Assembly (NCBI RefSeq): GCF_012927245.1
Contig: NZ_JABBGE010000004.1
Span: 612,283-676,282, forward strand
Direction: 5' to 3'
DNA from: Streptomyces sp. R302
GTDB taxonomy: Bacteria > Actinomycetota > Actinomycetes > Streptomycetales > Streptomycetaceae
DNA: 64,000 nucleotides
Below, piece after piece: positions 9,036 to 19,028 of this stretch (position 1 is the first letter of the stretch; each line of letters begins with the position of its first letter). Under the pieces are notes generated by a model. It was not told the DNA's origin. It ran no database searches and was given only the letters and a program-made list of their open reading frames with translations. A program made the translations under genes and the position numbers.

Positions 9036-10868
9036 ATGTCACAACTTCGCGCACCCGCCCCGCGGTCCGACCGCCGCGAGGGCGGGCGGCACGGCCGTTC
9101 GGGCGCCCGCACCACGACCACGGGCGCCGGCCAGACCAGGCCCGCGGCGGCCACCCCCGTCGAAGTCCGCATACGCCCCCAGCTGTTGCGCACCTCGGTC
9201 CTGCCCGCCGTCGCCGTCGCCCTCGGCGGCGCCGCCGCCGTGCTCTTCACCCTCCGCTCCACCGGCACCGCCCCGACGCCCGGCCTGTGGGCCGCGCTCG
9301 CCGGCGCCGCCGCCCTCACCGTCGCCTCGGTGACGGCCGCCGCGCTCGGCGCCGACCGCGCCGCCCGGGCCGTCCTCGACCGGGTCGGCGCGCTGCGCCG
9401 CGACGCCGCCCAGACGCAGGGCGAACTCCGTACGGTCGTCGAACAGTTGCGCCGCGGCGAGGACCTGGGCCCCCGGCCCGCCCTCCCCGACACCACCCAC
9501 GGCGACGAGTTCGACCGGCTCGGCGCCGAACTGGCCCGCTCCCACGAGGCGGCCGTCGCCGCCGTGGTCCAGGCCTCCCGCCTCTCCTCCAGCGTCGGCA
9601 ACGAGCAGAAGGTCGAGGTCTTCGTGAACCTCGCCCGCCGGCTCCAGTCCCTCGTCCACCGAGAGATCCAGCTCCTCGACGAGCTGGAGAACGAGGTCGA
9701 GGACCCCGACCTGCTCAAGGGCCTCTTCCAGGTCGACCACCTGGCCACCCGCATCCGCCGCCACGCCGAGAACCTCGCCGTCCTCGGCGGCGCGATCTCC
9801 CGCCGCCAGTGGTCCAACCCGGTCACCATGACCGAGGTGCTCCGCTCCTCCATCGCCGAGGTCGAGCAGTACCCCCGCGTCAAGCTCGTCCCGCCGATCG
9901 ACGGCACCCTGCGCGGCCACGCCGTCGCCGACGTCATCCACCTCCTCGCCGAACTCGTCGAGAACGCCACGGTCTTCTCCGCGCCGCACACCACCGTGCT
10001 GCTGCGCGCCCAGTACGTCACCGCCGGCCTCGCCATCGAGGTCGAGGACCGCGGCCTCGGCATGCCCGTCGTCGAGCAGAACAAGATGAACGCGCTGCTC
10101 GCCGATCCCGACCAGGTCAACGTCGCCCACCTCCTCCAGGACGGCCGCATCGGCCTCTTCGTGGTCTCCGCGCTCGCCCGACGCCACGGCATCGCCGTCC
10201 GCCTCCAGTCGAACATCTACGGCGGGATCCAGGCCGTCCTCGTCCTCCCGCAGGGCCTCCTCGGCGCCGACCCCGAAGGCCTCGCCCAGCACGAGCGCCA
10301 GACCGCCGCCGTCACCGGCGCCACCCCGCAGCAGCACCCCCAGCAGCTGCCGCAGCCGCAGCCGCCCCGGATTCCGGCACAGGCCCCGGCCCCGCAGCCC
10401 CAGCAGGCCCCGGCCCCGCAGCCCCAGCAGGCTCCGGCCCCGGAGGCCGCCCCGCAGCCCCAGCACGCCCGGCACGTCGAGGCGCCGCACCCCCGTGGCG
10501 ACGCCCCCACCGCGCAGCTCGCGCCGGTCCCGGACGCCGCCCCCGCCCCCGTACCCACGGAGGCCCCGGCCCCGGCCCCGTACGCCTACCAGCCCCCCGC
10601 CCCGGAGCGCCCCTACGCCCCGGCCGGGTTCGGCGCCGTGCCGCCGGCGGCACGGCCGGAGGCGCCCGGCCGGCCCGACCTGCCCAAGCGGCGCGCCCAG
10701 GAGCACCTCGTCCCCCAGCTGCGCGACGAGCCGCAGGCCCGTCCCGCCGAGGAGCACGCCCTGCACGACCCCGGCCTGATGGCCGCCTTCCAGCGTGGGA
10801 TCGGCCTCGCCGAATCCCAGCCCACCCCCCAGGAGTCGCTGCGTCACGGCGACGCGCACAAGGAGTAG
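9036..10868 (+). CDS. cvnA: Conservon sensor kinase-like ATPase CvnA
   Basis: A 610-residue membrane protein. Two hydrophobic segments lie at about residues 50-70 and 78-102. A cytoplasmic region follows with a His-containing helix pair (FQVDHLATRIRRHAENLAVL) and an ATPase domain with N-box ELVENATVFS and G-box VEDRGLGMP. The last 180 residues are Pro/Ala/Gln-rich with PAPQPQQA repeats and are presumably disordered. CvnA proteins signal with CvnB-D, a G-protein-coupled-receptor-like module of streptomycetes that influences development and antibiotic output. It is first of five genes with 7-base or overlapping spacing. Confidence 0.9.
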   Translation: MSQLRAPAPRSDRREGGRHGRSGARTTTTGAGQTRPAAATPVEVRIRPQLLRTSVLPAVAVALGGAAAVLFTLRSTGTAPTPGLWAALAGAAALTVASVTAAALGADRAARAVLDRVGALRRDAAQTQGELRTVVEQLRRGEDLGPRPALPDTTHGDEFDRLGAELARSHEAAVAAVVQASRLSSSVGNEQKVEVFVNLARRLQSLVHREIQLLDELENEVEDPDLLKGLFQVDHLATRIRRHAENLAVLGGAISRRQWSNPVTMTEVLRSSIAEVEQYPRVKLVPPIDGTLRGHAVADVIHLLAELVENATVFSAPHTTVLLRAQYVTAGLAIEVEDRGLGMPVVEQNKMNALLADPDQVNVAHLLQDGRIGLFVVSALARRHGIAVRLQSNIYGGIQAVLVLPQGLLGADPEGLAQHERQTAAVTGATPQQHPQQLPQPQPPRIPAQAPAPQPQQAPAPQPQQAPAPEAAPQPQHARHVEAPHPRGDAPTAQLAPVPDAAPAPVPTEAPAPAPYAYQPPAPERPYAPAGFGAVPPAARPEAPGRPDLPKRRAQEHLVPQLRDEPQARPAEEHALHDPGLMAAFQRGIGLAESQPTPQESLRHGDAHKE

Positions 10869-10875
10869 ACACACA

Positions 10876-11310
10876 ATGGCGAGCAATGTGCCGAACGGCC
10901 ATTCCTCGGATCTCGACTGGCTGCTGAGCGGTCTGGTCCAGCGGGTCCCGTACACCCGCAGCGCGGTCCTGCTCTCCTCCGACGGCCTGGTGAAATCCGT
11001 CCACGGGCTCGACCCCGACGCCGCCGACCACATGGCGGCGCTCGCCTCCGGGCTCTACTCGCTCGGCCGCAGCGCCGGCGTCCGGTTCGGCGACGGCGGC
11101 GAGGTCCGCCAGGTCGTCGTGGAGCTCGACTCCACCCTGCTCTTCGTCTCCACCGCCGGCTCCGGCACCTGCCTGGCCGTCCTCGCCGGGCGGGAGGCCG
11201 ACGCCGCCGTCCTCGGCTACGAGATGGCGATGCTGGTCAAGAGCGTCCGCCCGTACCTGATGACGCCCGCCCGGCAGGCGGCCGCAGCGGCGGGTGGCGC
11301 CGGTCAGTGA
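10876..11310 (+). CDS. cvnB: Roadblock/LC7 protein CvnB
   Basis: A 144-residue protein starting MASNVPNGHSSDLDWLLSGL, the usual CvnB opening. The roadblock/LC7 fold is shown by the alternating strands SAVLLSSDGLVKSVH and QVVVELDSTLLFVS. In other actinobacteria and in MglB this family regulates a small GTPase, here CvnD. The start lies 7 bases after the cvnA stop; its own TGA overlaps the GTG of cvnC. Confidence 0.9.
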   Translation: MASNVPNGHSSDLDWLLSGLVQRVPYTRSAVLLSSDGLVKSVHGLDPDAADHMAALASGLYSLGRSAGVRFGDGGEVRQVVVELDSTLLFVSTAGSGTCLAVLAGREADAAVLGYEMAMLVKSVRPYLMTPARQAAAAAGGAGQ

Positions 11311-11684
11311 ACGCCTCACCCCCGCAGGAAGGGCCCTGGCTCGACGACGCGGCCGGCCGGCTGATCCGCCCCTACACCGTCAGCGGCGGACGGACCCGGC
11401 CCACCACCTCGCTCGACCTGCTCTCCCTGGTGATGGCGACCGGCTCAGGACCGCTGCCGCACATGGGCCCCGAGCACGGGCTGGCCCTCGGGCTGTGCCC
11501 CGGGCCCACCTCGGTGGCCGAGATCGCGGCGCACTTAAGGCTGCCGGCGGCCGTCACCAAGGTCCTCCTCTCCGACCTCGTGGACTGTGGGGCCCTCACC
11601 GCGCGGGCCCCCCGCTTCCACGCCAACCCATCCGACCGTTCCTTGCTGGAGGCAGTGCTCGATGGCCTACGACAGCGGCTCTGA
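11307..11684 (+). CDS. cvnC: DUF742 protein CvnC
   Basis: A 125-residue protein with the DUF742 signature: WLDDAAGRLIRPYTVSGGRT near the N-terminus and a winged-helix-like half, TSVAEIAAHLRLPAAVTKVL followed by DLVDCGAL. CvnC proteins interact with the other conservon components; a DNA-binding role has been suggested by the fold but not shown here. It overlaps cvnB (GTGA) and the first 23 bases of cvnD, consistent with translational coupling. Confidence 0.9.
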   Translation: MNASPPQEGPWLDDAAGRLIRPYTVSGGRTRPTTSLDLLSLVMATGSGPLPHMGPEHGLALGLCPGPTSVAEIAAHLRLPAAVTKVLLSDLVDCGALTARAPRFHANPSDRSLLEAVLDGLRQRL

Positions 11685-12285
11685 ACGCCATGACGGTCTC
11701 GCGGCCGACCCCTTCCCCACCGCGCTGAAGATCCTGGTGGCGGGGGGTTTCGGCGTGGGAAAGACGACCTTCGTCGGAGCGGTGAGCGAGATCGAACCGC
11801 TCAGCACGGAGGAGCTGCTGACCTCGGTCAGCGCCGCCACCGACAGCCTGGAGGGCGTGGAGAACAAGACCACGACCACCGTGGCCATGGACTTCGGCCG
11901 GATCACCCTCGACGACCGCAACGTCCTCTACCTCTTCGGCACCCCGGGCCAGGAGCGGTTCTGGTTCATGTGGGACGAGCTGTCCGAGGGCGCGCTCGGC
12001 GCGGTCGTCCTCGCCGACACCCGGCGCCTCCAGGAGTGCTTCTCGGCGATCGACTTCTTCGAACGCCGGGGCATCGCCTTCGTGGTGGCGGTCAACGAGT
12101 TCGACGGTGCCTTCCGCTACGACCGGGACGAGATCCGGCAGGCCCTCGACCTCGACCCCCAGGTGCCGATCGTCCTCTGCGACGCCCGGATCTCCAGCTC
12201 CGCCATCAGCACGCTGCTGACCCTCGTCCAGCACCTCCTCAACTCGACACCGGCCAGCGAGCCGAGCTTCGGAGTCACGCCATGA
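11662..12285 (+). CDS. cvnD: Ras-like GTPase CvnD
   Basis: A 207-residue GTP-binding protein. G1 is GGFGVGKTT (about residues 28-36), G3 is FGTPGQERFWFMWD, and the G4-like motif is VNEFDG instead of NKxD, as is usual for the bacterial MglA/CvnD group. It ends with a helical tail (LLTLVQHLLNSTP). It should cycle with the roadblock protein CvnB at the membrane sensor CvnA. The start ATG lies within the end of cvnC, and the stop overlaps the next start as ATGA. Confidence 0.9.
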   Translation: MAYDSGSERHDGLAADPFPTALKILVAGGFGVGKTTFVGAVSEIEPLSTEELLTSVSAATDSLEGVENKTTTTVAMDFGRITLDDRNVLYLFGTPGQERFWFMWDELSEGALGAVVLADTRRLQECFSAIDFFERRGIAFVVAVNEFDGAFRYDRDEIRQALDLDPQVPIVLCDARISSSAISTLLTLVQHLLNSTPASEPSFGVTP

Positions 12286-12854
12286 CCTACGACCCGACCG
12301 GTCACCTCCTCCTGACCCCCATCGACAAGGAGGCCCCGGACCGGGTCCGGCGGCTGCGCGAACTGGGCCTCGGGGAACGCCCGGACCCGGCCTTCGACGA
12401 GTTCGCGCAGCGGCTCGCCGAGATCACCGGAGCCCCGTTCTCGATGGTCAACTTCATCGACGAGAACCGGCAGTTCTTCGCCGGACTGCACACCCCGGGC
12501 GGCTCCCACTCGGGCAGCGACCTGGGCGCGGCGGCGGCCGGCACGGGCGGCGTCGGCCGGTTCATGGCCCGCGACCACGGCTACTGCCCGCACGTCGTGG
12601 TCCGGCGGAAGGCGCTCGTCCTGGAGGACGTCTGCGACTACCCGCGCTTCGCGGGCAACCCGGTCGTCGACGAGATCGGCATCCGCTCCTACATGGGCGC
12701 GCCGCTGATCGACCGGACCGGTGTGGCGCTCGGCACGATCTGCGTGGTCGACACCGACGTCCGGCCCTGGGGCCGTTCGGGCCTGGAGACCATCAAGCAG
12801 ATGGCGGCGGAGCTGGTCGAGCAGATCCACCGCCGCGAGGACGGCAGGTTCTGA
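12282..12854 (+). CDS. GAF-domain protein, fifth conservon gene
   Basis: A 190-residue soluble protein made of one GAF domain: FAQRLAEITGAPFSMVNFID, followed by HGYCPHVV with a conserved Cys-His pair, IRSYMGAPLID and LGTICVVDTD. Such domains sense small ligands or redox state. The ATGA overlap with cvnD puts it in the same transcript. Some conservons carry an extra gene (a P450 or a GAF protein), so this is likely an accessory sensor. The operon ends at the hairpin at 12878. Confidence 0.8.
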   Translation: MTYDPTGHLLLTPIDKEAPDRVRRLRELGLGERPDPAFDEFAQRLAEITGAPFSMVNFIDENRQFFAGLHTPGGSHSGSDLGAAAAGTGGVGRFMARDHGYCPHVVVRRKALVLEDVCDYPRFAGNPVVDEIGIRSYMGAPLIDRTGVALGTICVVDTDVRPWGRSGLETIKQMAAELVEQIHRREDGRF

Positions 12855-12877
12855 CCCGCGTCCACCCACGCGGAGGC

Positions 12878-12906
12878 AGGGCCCGTACGGCACGCCGTAC
12901 GGGCCC
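12878..12906. terminator. Hairpin terminator of the conservon operon
   Basis: AGGGCCCGTACGGC pairs with GCCGTACGGGCCCT with almost no loop. It lies between the convergent cvn operon and the acyl-CoA dehydrogenase gene and probably serves both. Confidence 0.8.
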
Positions 12907-12922
12907 TCGCCCTTTCCGGGTC

Positions 12923-14131
12923 TCAGGCGGGGGCGGGTTCCGGTTCCGGGGTGCGGACCAGTTCGGAGAGCCGCTCCGACCAACTGCCCTTGTCCTGGCC
13001 CAGGGCGACCTCGCCGAGCCGGAGGAGCTGGATGTCGGAGGTGCCGGCCGGCGCGAAGATGTGGTGCGCGTCGCGGAGGTACCGCTCGATGGAGCGGTCG
13101 GTGAAGAGGCCGGCGGCGGCGTGGATCTCCATGGCGTTGCGGCCGGAGTCGATGGCCGACTCGACGTTCACCAGCTTGGCGTTCATCAGCTCGGTGTCGC
13201 AGGAGCGGCCCTGGTCGAGCAGGTGCACCGCGTGGTACGCGGCGAGCCGGGCGGTCATCAGGCGGGACTGCATCTGGCCCAGCTTGAGCTTCACCGTGGG
13301 CAGCTCCGACAGCGGCTCGCCGTAGCGGATCCGCTCGCTGGCGAAGCGGGTGGTCTCCTCCAGGATCGCGGTGTGGATGCCGAGGGAGACGGCGGTGAGG
13401 TTGGCCCGGCCGTAGAGCACGCTGGAGGAGTACGCGACGGCGAGGCCGTCGCCCTCGTCGCCCAGCCGGTTGGCGGCCGGAACCCGGCAGTTCTCGAAGA
13501 TCAGCTCGCCGAAGCTGAAGCCGTGCAGACCCATGGCCGGCTGCTGCGGGCCGAGCCGGAAGCCCGGGCGGTCGGCCTCGACGAGGAAGGCGGTGAGCCC
13601 CTTCGACCCGGGCCCGGTCCTGACCACGACGCCGTGCAGATCGCCGACGTGGCTGTTTCCGACGTAGATCTTGCTGCCGTTGATGATGTAGTCGTCGCCG
13701 TCGCGGACGGCGCTCGCCTCCATGCCGAGGACGTGGCCGCCGGACTCCGGCTCGGTGACCGCGATGGTCGGCAGGCACTCGCCCGAGGCGACCTTCGGCA
13801 GCCAGGTCTTGCGCTGGGCGTCGGAGCCGAAGTGGACGATCTTGGCGGTGCCCAGCTGGGAGGCCTGGACCATGGCGCCCATGGCTCCACTGACCCGGGA
13901 CAGCTCCTCGATGATGATCGTCTTGGCGAGGTGGCCCGCGCCCATGCCGCCGTACTCGGGACTGATCGTCGCGCCCAGCCAGCCCTGCGCGGCGATGAGC
14001 CGGGACAGCTCGTGGTGGACCGTGCGGGAGGCCTCCATCTCGGCTATGCGGGGCCGCACCTCCCGTTCGGCGAAATCGCGCACGGTCTCCCGCAGCCGAT
14101 GATGAAGCCGGCTGCTGAAGTAGCTGTCCAT
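12923..14131 (-). CDS. Acyl-CoA dehydrogenase family flavoprotein, atypical active site
   Basis: A 402-residue protein starting MDSYFSSRLHHRLRE with GGGAGG upstream. The fold is complete: N-terminal helices, then FAD-binding TIAVTEPESGGH and YIINGSKIYVGN, and a C-terminal helical domain with RNAMEIHAAAG and a tail GTSDIQLLRLG. In the common dehydrogenases the catalytic base is the Glu of Y-E-G-T; here the motif is A-P-A-G-T. The alternative Glu of isovaleryl- or long-chain enzymes (helix G) is also not evident (SVLYGRANL). It may therefore use another base or do a different flavin reaction. It stands alone, so no pathway can be assigned. Confidence 0.8.
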   Translation of the reverse strand: MDSYFSSRLHHRLRETVRDFAEREVRPRIAEMEASRTVHHELSRLIAAQGWLGATISPEYGGMGAGHLAKTIIIEELSRVSGAMGAMVQASQLGTAKIVHFGSDAQRKTWLPKVASGECLPTIAVTEPESGGHVLGMEASAVRDGDDYIINGSKIYVGNSHVGDLHGVVVRTGPGSKGLTAFLVEADRPGFRLGPQQPAMGLHGFSFGELIFENCRVPAANRLGDEGDGLAVAYSSSVLYGRANLTAVSLGIHTAILEETTRFASERIRYGEPLSELPTVKLKLGQMQSRLMTARLAAYHAVHLLDQGRSCDTELMNAKLVNVESAIDSGRNAMEIHAAAGLFTDRSIERYLRDAHHIFAPAGTSDIQLLRLGEVALGQDKGSWSERLSELVRTPEPEPAPA

Positions 14132-14504
14132 ACGAGTACCTCCCTGCGAAACGCCTGCCCGGCGGGGTCCGGACAGGTGGTGCATCGGCGGTGGTCCCGT
14201 CCCGAACAGGCCGACCCATTTATGGTGTTGATCTTTACGGGGTGGATCAATATCGCCCCCGTCTTTGTCTGAAACCTGTGCTGTTGACGATCACTTCCGA
14301 CTGTGTTGCGGGCGATCTGGAGCCTTGGCGTCCGCCCGGAACCCTCACGGAGGGTCGATTTCTCGCCACATTCCGGAGGCACGTGCCGCCGTCCCGCATC
14401 GCGTCCCGGAGTGACCCCGGCAAAGCGGTTCGTGACCACCCGGGGAAGTGCGGTATGGTTCTCTTGCACGACCGGCCAGGGGAAACCCCAGGTCAGACGG
14501 GCAA
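14132..14504. promoter_or_regulatory. Divergent gap with a candidate promoter and dyad
   Basis: 373 bases with no gene. An AT-richer stretch at about 14215-14285 contains TTGATC-N11-GATCAA (14228-14250). Read on the minus strand this gives TTGATC, about 18 bases and CATAAA, a passable -35/-10 for the acyl-CoA dehydrogenase; the dyad could be a regulator site. TATGGT at about 14455 could be the -10 of the tRNA gene. Confidence 0.35.
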
Positions 14505-15218
<714 letters not shown>

Positions 15219-15515
15219 GGGTGCGGCCCGCGCGGGCGCGGGCGAGGCGCCACGAGTGACGTCGCGCGTGGGCGCGACGGTGTCTTCCAGATACGGAGAA
15301 CGGCCGGGGCCGGGCCGTATGCCACTCCGGGATCAGACGTGGTGGCGGGCACGCCGGAACAGAAGGCGACCGGGTGGTCAGTCACCGTCAGGGGTGCCAC
15401 AGGCGGGGGAGCGACGTCGAGGCCCGCCGGGGGCTGACCGGGTCGCGCAGTCCGCGAGCGTGTGCGCCCCATGGCCCCCGCCTCCGTGCGCGTCGGCGGA
15501 CGTGGTGGTCTCGCC

Positions 15516-16229
15516 ATGGACGTGAACAGGGGAGGCGGCGGCGAGATGGCCAGGAGACGGATCGACGCCGAAGTCGGCACGTGGCCCCTGACCAGGGTCA
15601 CGCCCGGACACCGTCTCCACGCGGAAGTCCCCGCCACCGACCGGCTGAACGCCGCCACAGAGTGCGGCCGGGAACTGGAAGGTCGTGCACGGTCCATCGA
15701 CGTCGAAACGGTGGTCGTCGCAGGAGACGTCTGGGCCCGCGGCATCCTCAACCGCCGACTTCCTGCTTCCCTGCGCAGGCACGTCACCACCGTCGAAGGC
15801 GCCGGTGAGCCGAGCCCGGGGCGGGCCTTGCTTCAACAGCAGCTCGACGGCCTCTTCGAAGGGCGCATAGCCGCGCACGAACAGGCGCTGCTGAATGCCC
15901 TCCTCGCCGGGCGCGCCCACGGCGGAGCCGCCGCGGAGGGCCTCGCCGCCGCCGTATCAGCGTTGCAGCGCGGCCAGGTCAAGGCCCTCTTCCTCAACAA
16001 CCACCCCGAGTCGCCGCTCCGCCTCTGGGTGGGCCAGGAACCCGGCCAGATCGCCCTCACAGAACAGGAACTGCGCTCCTACGGCATACGGGAGGCCAGC
16101 GAGGAACGAGCTGACGCGGCCCTGGCCCGCGCCCTCGTCGGCCCGGGGGGCCGAACTGGTCGTGGTACCCGGGCGGAAGCTGCGACTGAGCGACGGCGTG
16201 GCCGTGCTGCTGCGCTACCCGGACCCTGA
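15516..16229 (+). pseudogene. baeRF (Rv2629/Vms1-like release-factor family) protein, truncated and frameshifted
   Basis: The C-terminal two thirds of a bacterial archaeo-eukaryotic release-factor domain protein is recognisable: VETVVVAGDVWARGILNRRL, RALLQQQLDGLFEGRIAAHE, QRGQVKALFLNNHPESPLRL and a final AELVVVPGRKLRLSDGVAVLLRY. The N-terminal ligand-binding third is absent. The last segment is in another frame because a run of six Gs at 16145-16150 carries one base too many (or was misread). Family members are thought to act on peptidyl-tRNA or stalled ribosomes. In its present form it is unlikely to be functional. Confidence 0.6.
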
Positions 16230-16535
16230 TTGTTGCGGGTCACTCGCCCGCCGCCGCGACATGGTGCTGCGCCTGTCATGGGCGCGGCGGAGCCGGGCCG
16301 TCGCCGAGGAACTCGACTCCGACAGGGGAGCGCGCTCCTGGACGTACCGGCCTCGGAACTCTCGGCGACCACGGTCGACTTCATGCGGTGCGCGTCATCG
16401 TGCTGCTTTCACGACGGCGACGAGAACACCTTGCTGCACCGGGTCCGGCCACCCGGCCGCCGCGCGGGTCTTCGCGGCCTGTGCTGCCGACTTCGGAGGC
16501 CGGAACCGGCCGCGCGACGGGGCGGACCCCGGCCC
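16230..16535. other. Non-coding or decayed sequence
   Basis: About 300 bases between the baeRF remnant and the phosphatase gene. One frame reads ALLDVPASELSATTVDFMR, which looks like coding debris but which I cannot place in a family. Confidence 0.35.
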
Positions 16536-17771
16536 TCACAGGCGGATGACGACGAGGGCGGTGTCGTCGGTGAGTCCTGCCGGGGGGATGAGGTCGGTCA
16601 GCAGCGTGTCGGCGATCGTGTCCGGGTTCGCGGCACCGTGACGGGTGATCGATTCGGCGAGCCGGGCCAGGCCGGTATCGATGTCCTCGCGGCGGCGCTC
16701 GATCAGCCCGTCGGTGTAGAGGACGAGGACGGAGCCCTCGGCGAAGGAGGTGTGGGCCTGAGGGCGGGCGACGTGCTCGGGTCGTGCGCCGAGCGGAGGG
16801 TCGGTGGCCTGGTCGAGGAAGGTGACGGTGCCGTCAGGGTGCCGGAGGACGGGCGGGGGGTGACCGGCGCTGCTGTACGTGAGGGTGTGGGTGTTCCAGT
16901 CGATGAAGACGGAGACGGCGGTGGTGGATTCGGCGCCGTCGACGGAGCGGGCGTACAGGCCGAGGACCTCCAGGGCCTGGGCGGGGCCGTCGGCGACGCG
17001 GGAGGCGGCGGACAGGGCGCTGCGCAGCTGGCCCATGACGCCGGCCGCGCGAAGGCCGTGGCCGACGACGTCGCCGACGGCCACGGCGGTACGGCCGTGA
17101 CCGGGCAGGTCGACCAGGTCGTACCAGTCGCCGCACACGTTCAGGGCTCCCACTGCGGGCTGGTAGCGCACCGCCGCCCGGTGATGGACGAGTGGGCGGG
17201 GCGCGGGCAGCATCGCCTCCTGCAGATGCAGGGCGACCTCGCGCTCCCGGGCATGGGCCTGGCGAAGGCGCTCGTTGACCTCCTGGAGTTCTCGCGCGCG
17301 GGTGTACAGCTCGGCCTCGAGGACCTGGGCGCGGTCTCCACCGGACCGGCCGCCACGGGCGCGGATGAGTTCGGTGACCTCCTCGACCCGGTGCAGCAGC
17401 AGTGCCACGGTGCCGTCGGGGGCGAGGACGGGCACGTTGACCGGGCTCCAGTACCGCTCCTCCCACACCCCGGGCCGGTCGGGATACTCCACGTCGTACC
17501 GTTGCAAGGCCATGGTGTCCGGCTCGCCGGTGTCCGCGACGCGCCGGAGCGAGGCGTACAGGTTGCGCATCCCGGTGGCGGCGGGGTCATCGGGGTTGTC
17601 GGGGAACACGTCGAACAGGTAACGGTCGACCACCTGCTCACGGGTCCGGCCCGCCATCGACAGGTACGCCTCGTTGGTGTCCACGAACACCAGATCACGG
17701 GTCAGCAGCGCCACGGCGCCCGGCAATGCCCCAAAGACCGCCTGGTAGTCGATTCCGGCACTGTTCACCAT
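16536..17771 (-). CDS. PAS - SpoIIE (PP2C-type) phosphatase, RsbU-like
   Basis: A 411-residue soluble regulator. Residues 1-125 form a PAS/PAC sensor (ALLTRDLVFVDTNEAYLSMAG, ending VALLLHRVEEVTEL). Residues 135-185 are a coiled coil (AELYTRARELQEVNERLRQA). The rest is a SpoIIE-type PP2C domain with metal Asps in CGDWYDLV, VGDVVGHG, LYTDGLIERR and TDDTALVVIRL. Such enzymes dephosphorylate anti-anti-sigma factors in stress partner-switching; no partner is encoded nearby. I use the ATG at 17771 preceded by GGCAGG. It is intact, although it sits among decayed genes. Confidence 0.85.
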   Translation of the reverse strand: MVNSAGIDYQAVFGALPGAVALLTRDLVFVDTNEAYLSMAGRTREQVVDRYLFDVFPDNPDDPAATGMRNLYASLRRVADTGEPDTMALQRYDVEYPDRPGVWEERYWSPVNVPVLAPDGTVALLLHRVEEVTELIRARGGRSGGDRAQVLEAELYTRARELQEVNERLRQAHAREREVALHLQEAMLPAPRPLVHHRAAVRYQPAVGALNVCGDWYDLVDLPGHGRTAVAVGDVVGHGLRAAGVMGQLRSALSAASRVADGPAQALEVLGLYARSVDGAESTTAVSVFIDWNTHTLTYSSAGHPPPVLRHPDGTVTFLDQATDPPLGARPEHVARPQAHTSFAEGSVLVLYTDGLIERRREDIDTGLARLAESITRHGAANPDTIADTLLTDLIPPAGLTDDTALVVIRL

Positions 17772-18699
17772 GTACCTGCCCACTCCGCGGCGTACCGATC
17801 ACGTGCTTCCCTCACGGATCGCACTGTCTGCGAACCGGCTGGCCGCGGCCAGCCCAGAGTGGGCCGTTTGGCTCTCTGGCGGCGCCGGTCCGCCTGCCCG
17901 CGCCACGAGGGTGGCGAACGCTGCCGGTATGAGCGATGTCGATCCAGACCTCGTCACGCGGCTGGGTCGGGGCGGTGTGTCGAGCTGCCGACCGCCGGAG
18001 GTTACGGACATCACCGAGGGGCACAGCCCGTGACCATGCCGGTGAACTGCTGCCTCACACGCTGGGGCAGATCCTGATCGGCACATGATCCCGGCCGGGT
18101 CCGAGCGGGATCTGCACGGCACCGTGATCAGCTTCGAGGCCGGAGTGTCGACACCGACGTTCGCTCCACGTGGAGCGTCACCGCCACCGGCCGCGCCAGT
18201 GCCTCACTCGGCACCGGCCGGACCTCGTGTCCGACCGTGGAGGCCGCTACCGCAGGAGGACCTGCCGTGCCTGGAGACCACTGAGGCCACTCGATGGCTC
18301 TTCCCGTTGGTTCGTGCCCGGCCCGGGCGAGGACCAGGCAGGGCTGCCCCGGCCCGGCGGCGCCGCCAGGCCGTCCGTGCCCGCAGACCGCTCTGCTTCA
18401 GACCGGGCGCTCGGTCGCGCTGTCGAAGGCGTCGCTGTTCGGGCGACCTCGCGGGGAGGGCTCGCAGACGAAGCCCCGGCGCCTGCCGGAGCGTCGATCC
18501 GGTCGCTATGCCACTGCCGAGCCGCTTTTCCACGAGGAGCCGATACCGGCCCTGCGAACGTCCCCTTCGACGCTTCCCCCGTCTGCCTCACCCTCGCCTA
18601 CTGGTCTCCACAGGTTCGCGGATGAGTGATCGCAGCTCGCTGTGCGGCCAGGACGCCACGCTTCATCGGCCACCTGATGGCAGTACGGCATGGGGCTGG
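17772..18699. other. 928 bases without a recognisable gene
   Basis: Several frames are open because of base composition, but none carries a signal peptide, a domain or a good start with ribosome site. Short stretches such as HGTVISFEAG (about 18115) could be debris of a cold-shock-like gene, but this is too short to call. It ends at repeat copy B. Confidence 0.5.
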
Positions 18700-18778
18700 G
18701 GGGACCACTTGGGGACCAACCCGTCTTGACCGGTCAGCGGGCGACCACGACGGGGCTCGGCAGGGACCGGGGTGCGCG
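18700..18778. repeat. GGGGACC-type dispersed repeat, copy B
   Basis: A second copy of the 79-bp element, in the same orientation as copy A, with 75 of 79 identical bases. It opens with GGGGACCACTTGGGGACCAA and lies in non-coding debris. Confidence 0.85.
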
Positions 18779-19028
18779 GAGCGCGTTGAGGTGTGCGGAG
18801 AGGGCGGCGCCGACGGCGGTGATCTTGGGCGTCGACGTCACGGTACACGTCCTCCGAGAGATCGCCTCCTGCGCCTCGTTCCGGGTGAAGGTCGCGTGTC
18901 TTTCATGAACCTCCCGGCGGTAGCCGCCTCGTGCCGGATCCGTGCTCCGATGGGGACGTGTCCCAGGACCCGGTCGGCACCATCACCCTTTGTGGCAGGA
19001 AGGAAGGACCAAGAAGTCGAGTGATCAG

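Noticed and set aside
18085..18729. 214-codon frame near repeat copy B
   Set aside because: Arg/Pro-rich composition, no start signal, and runs into the repeat.
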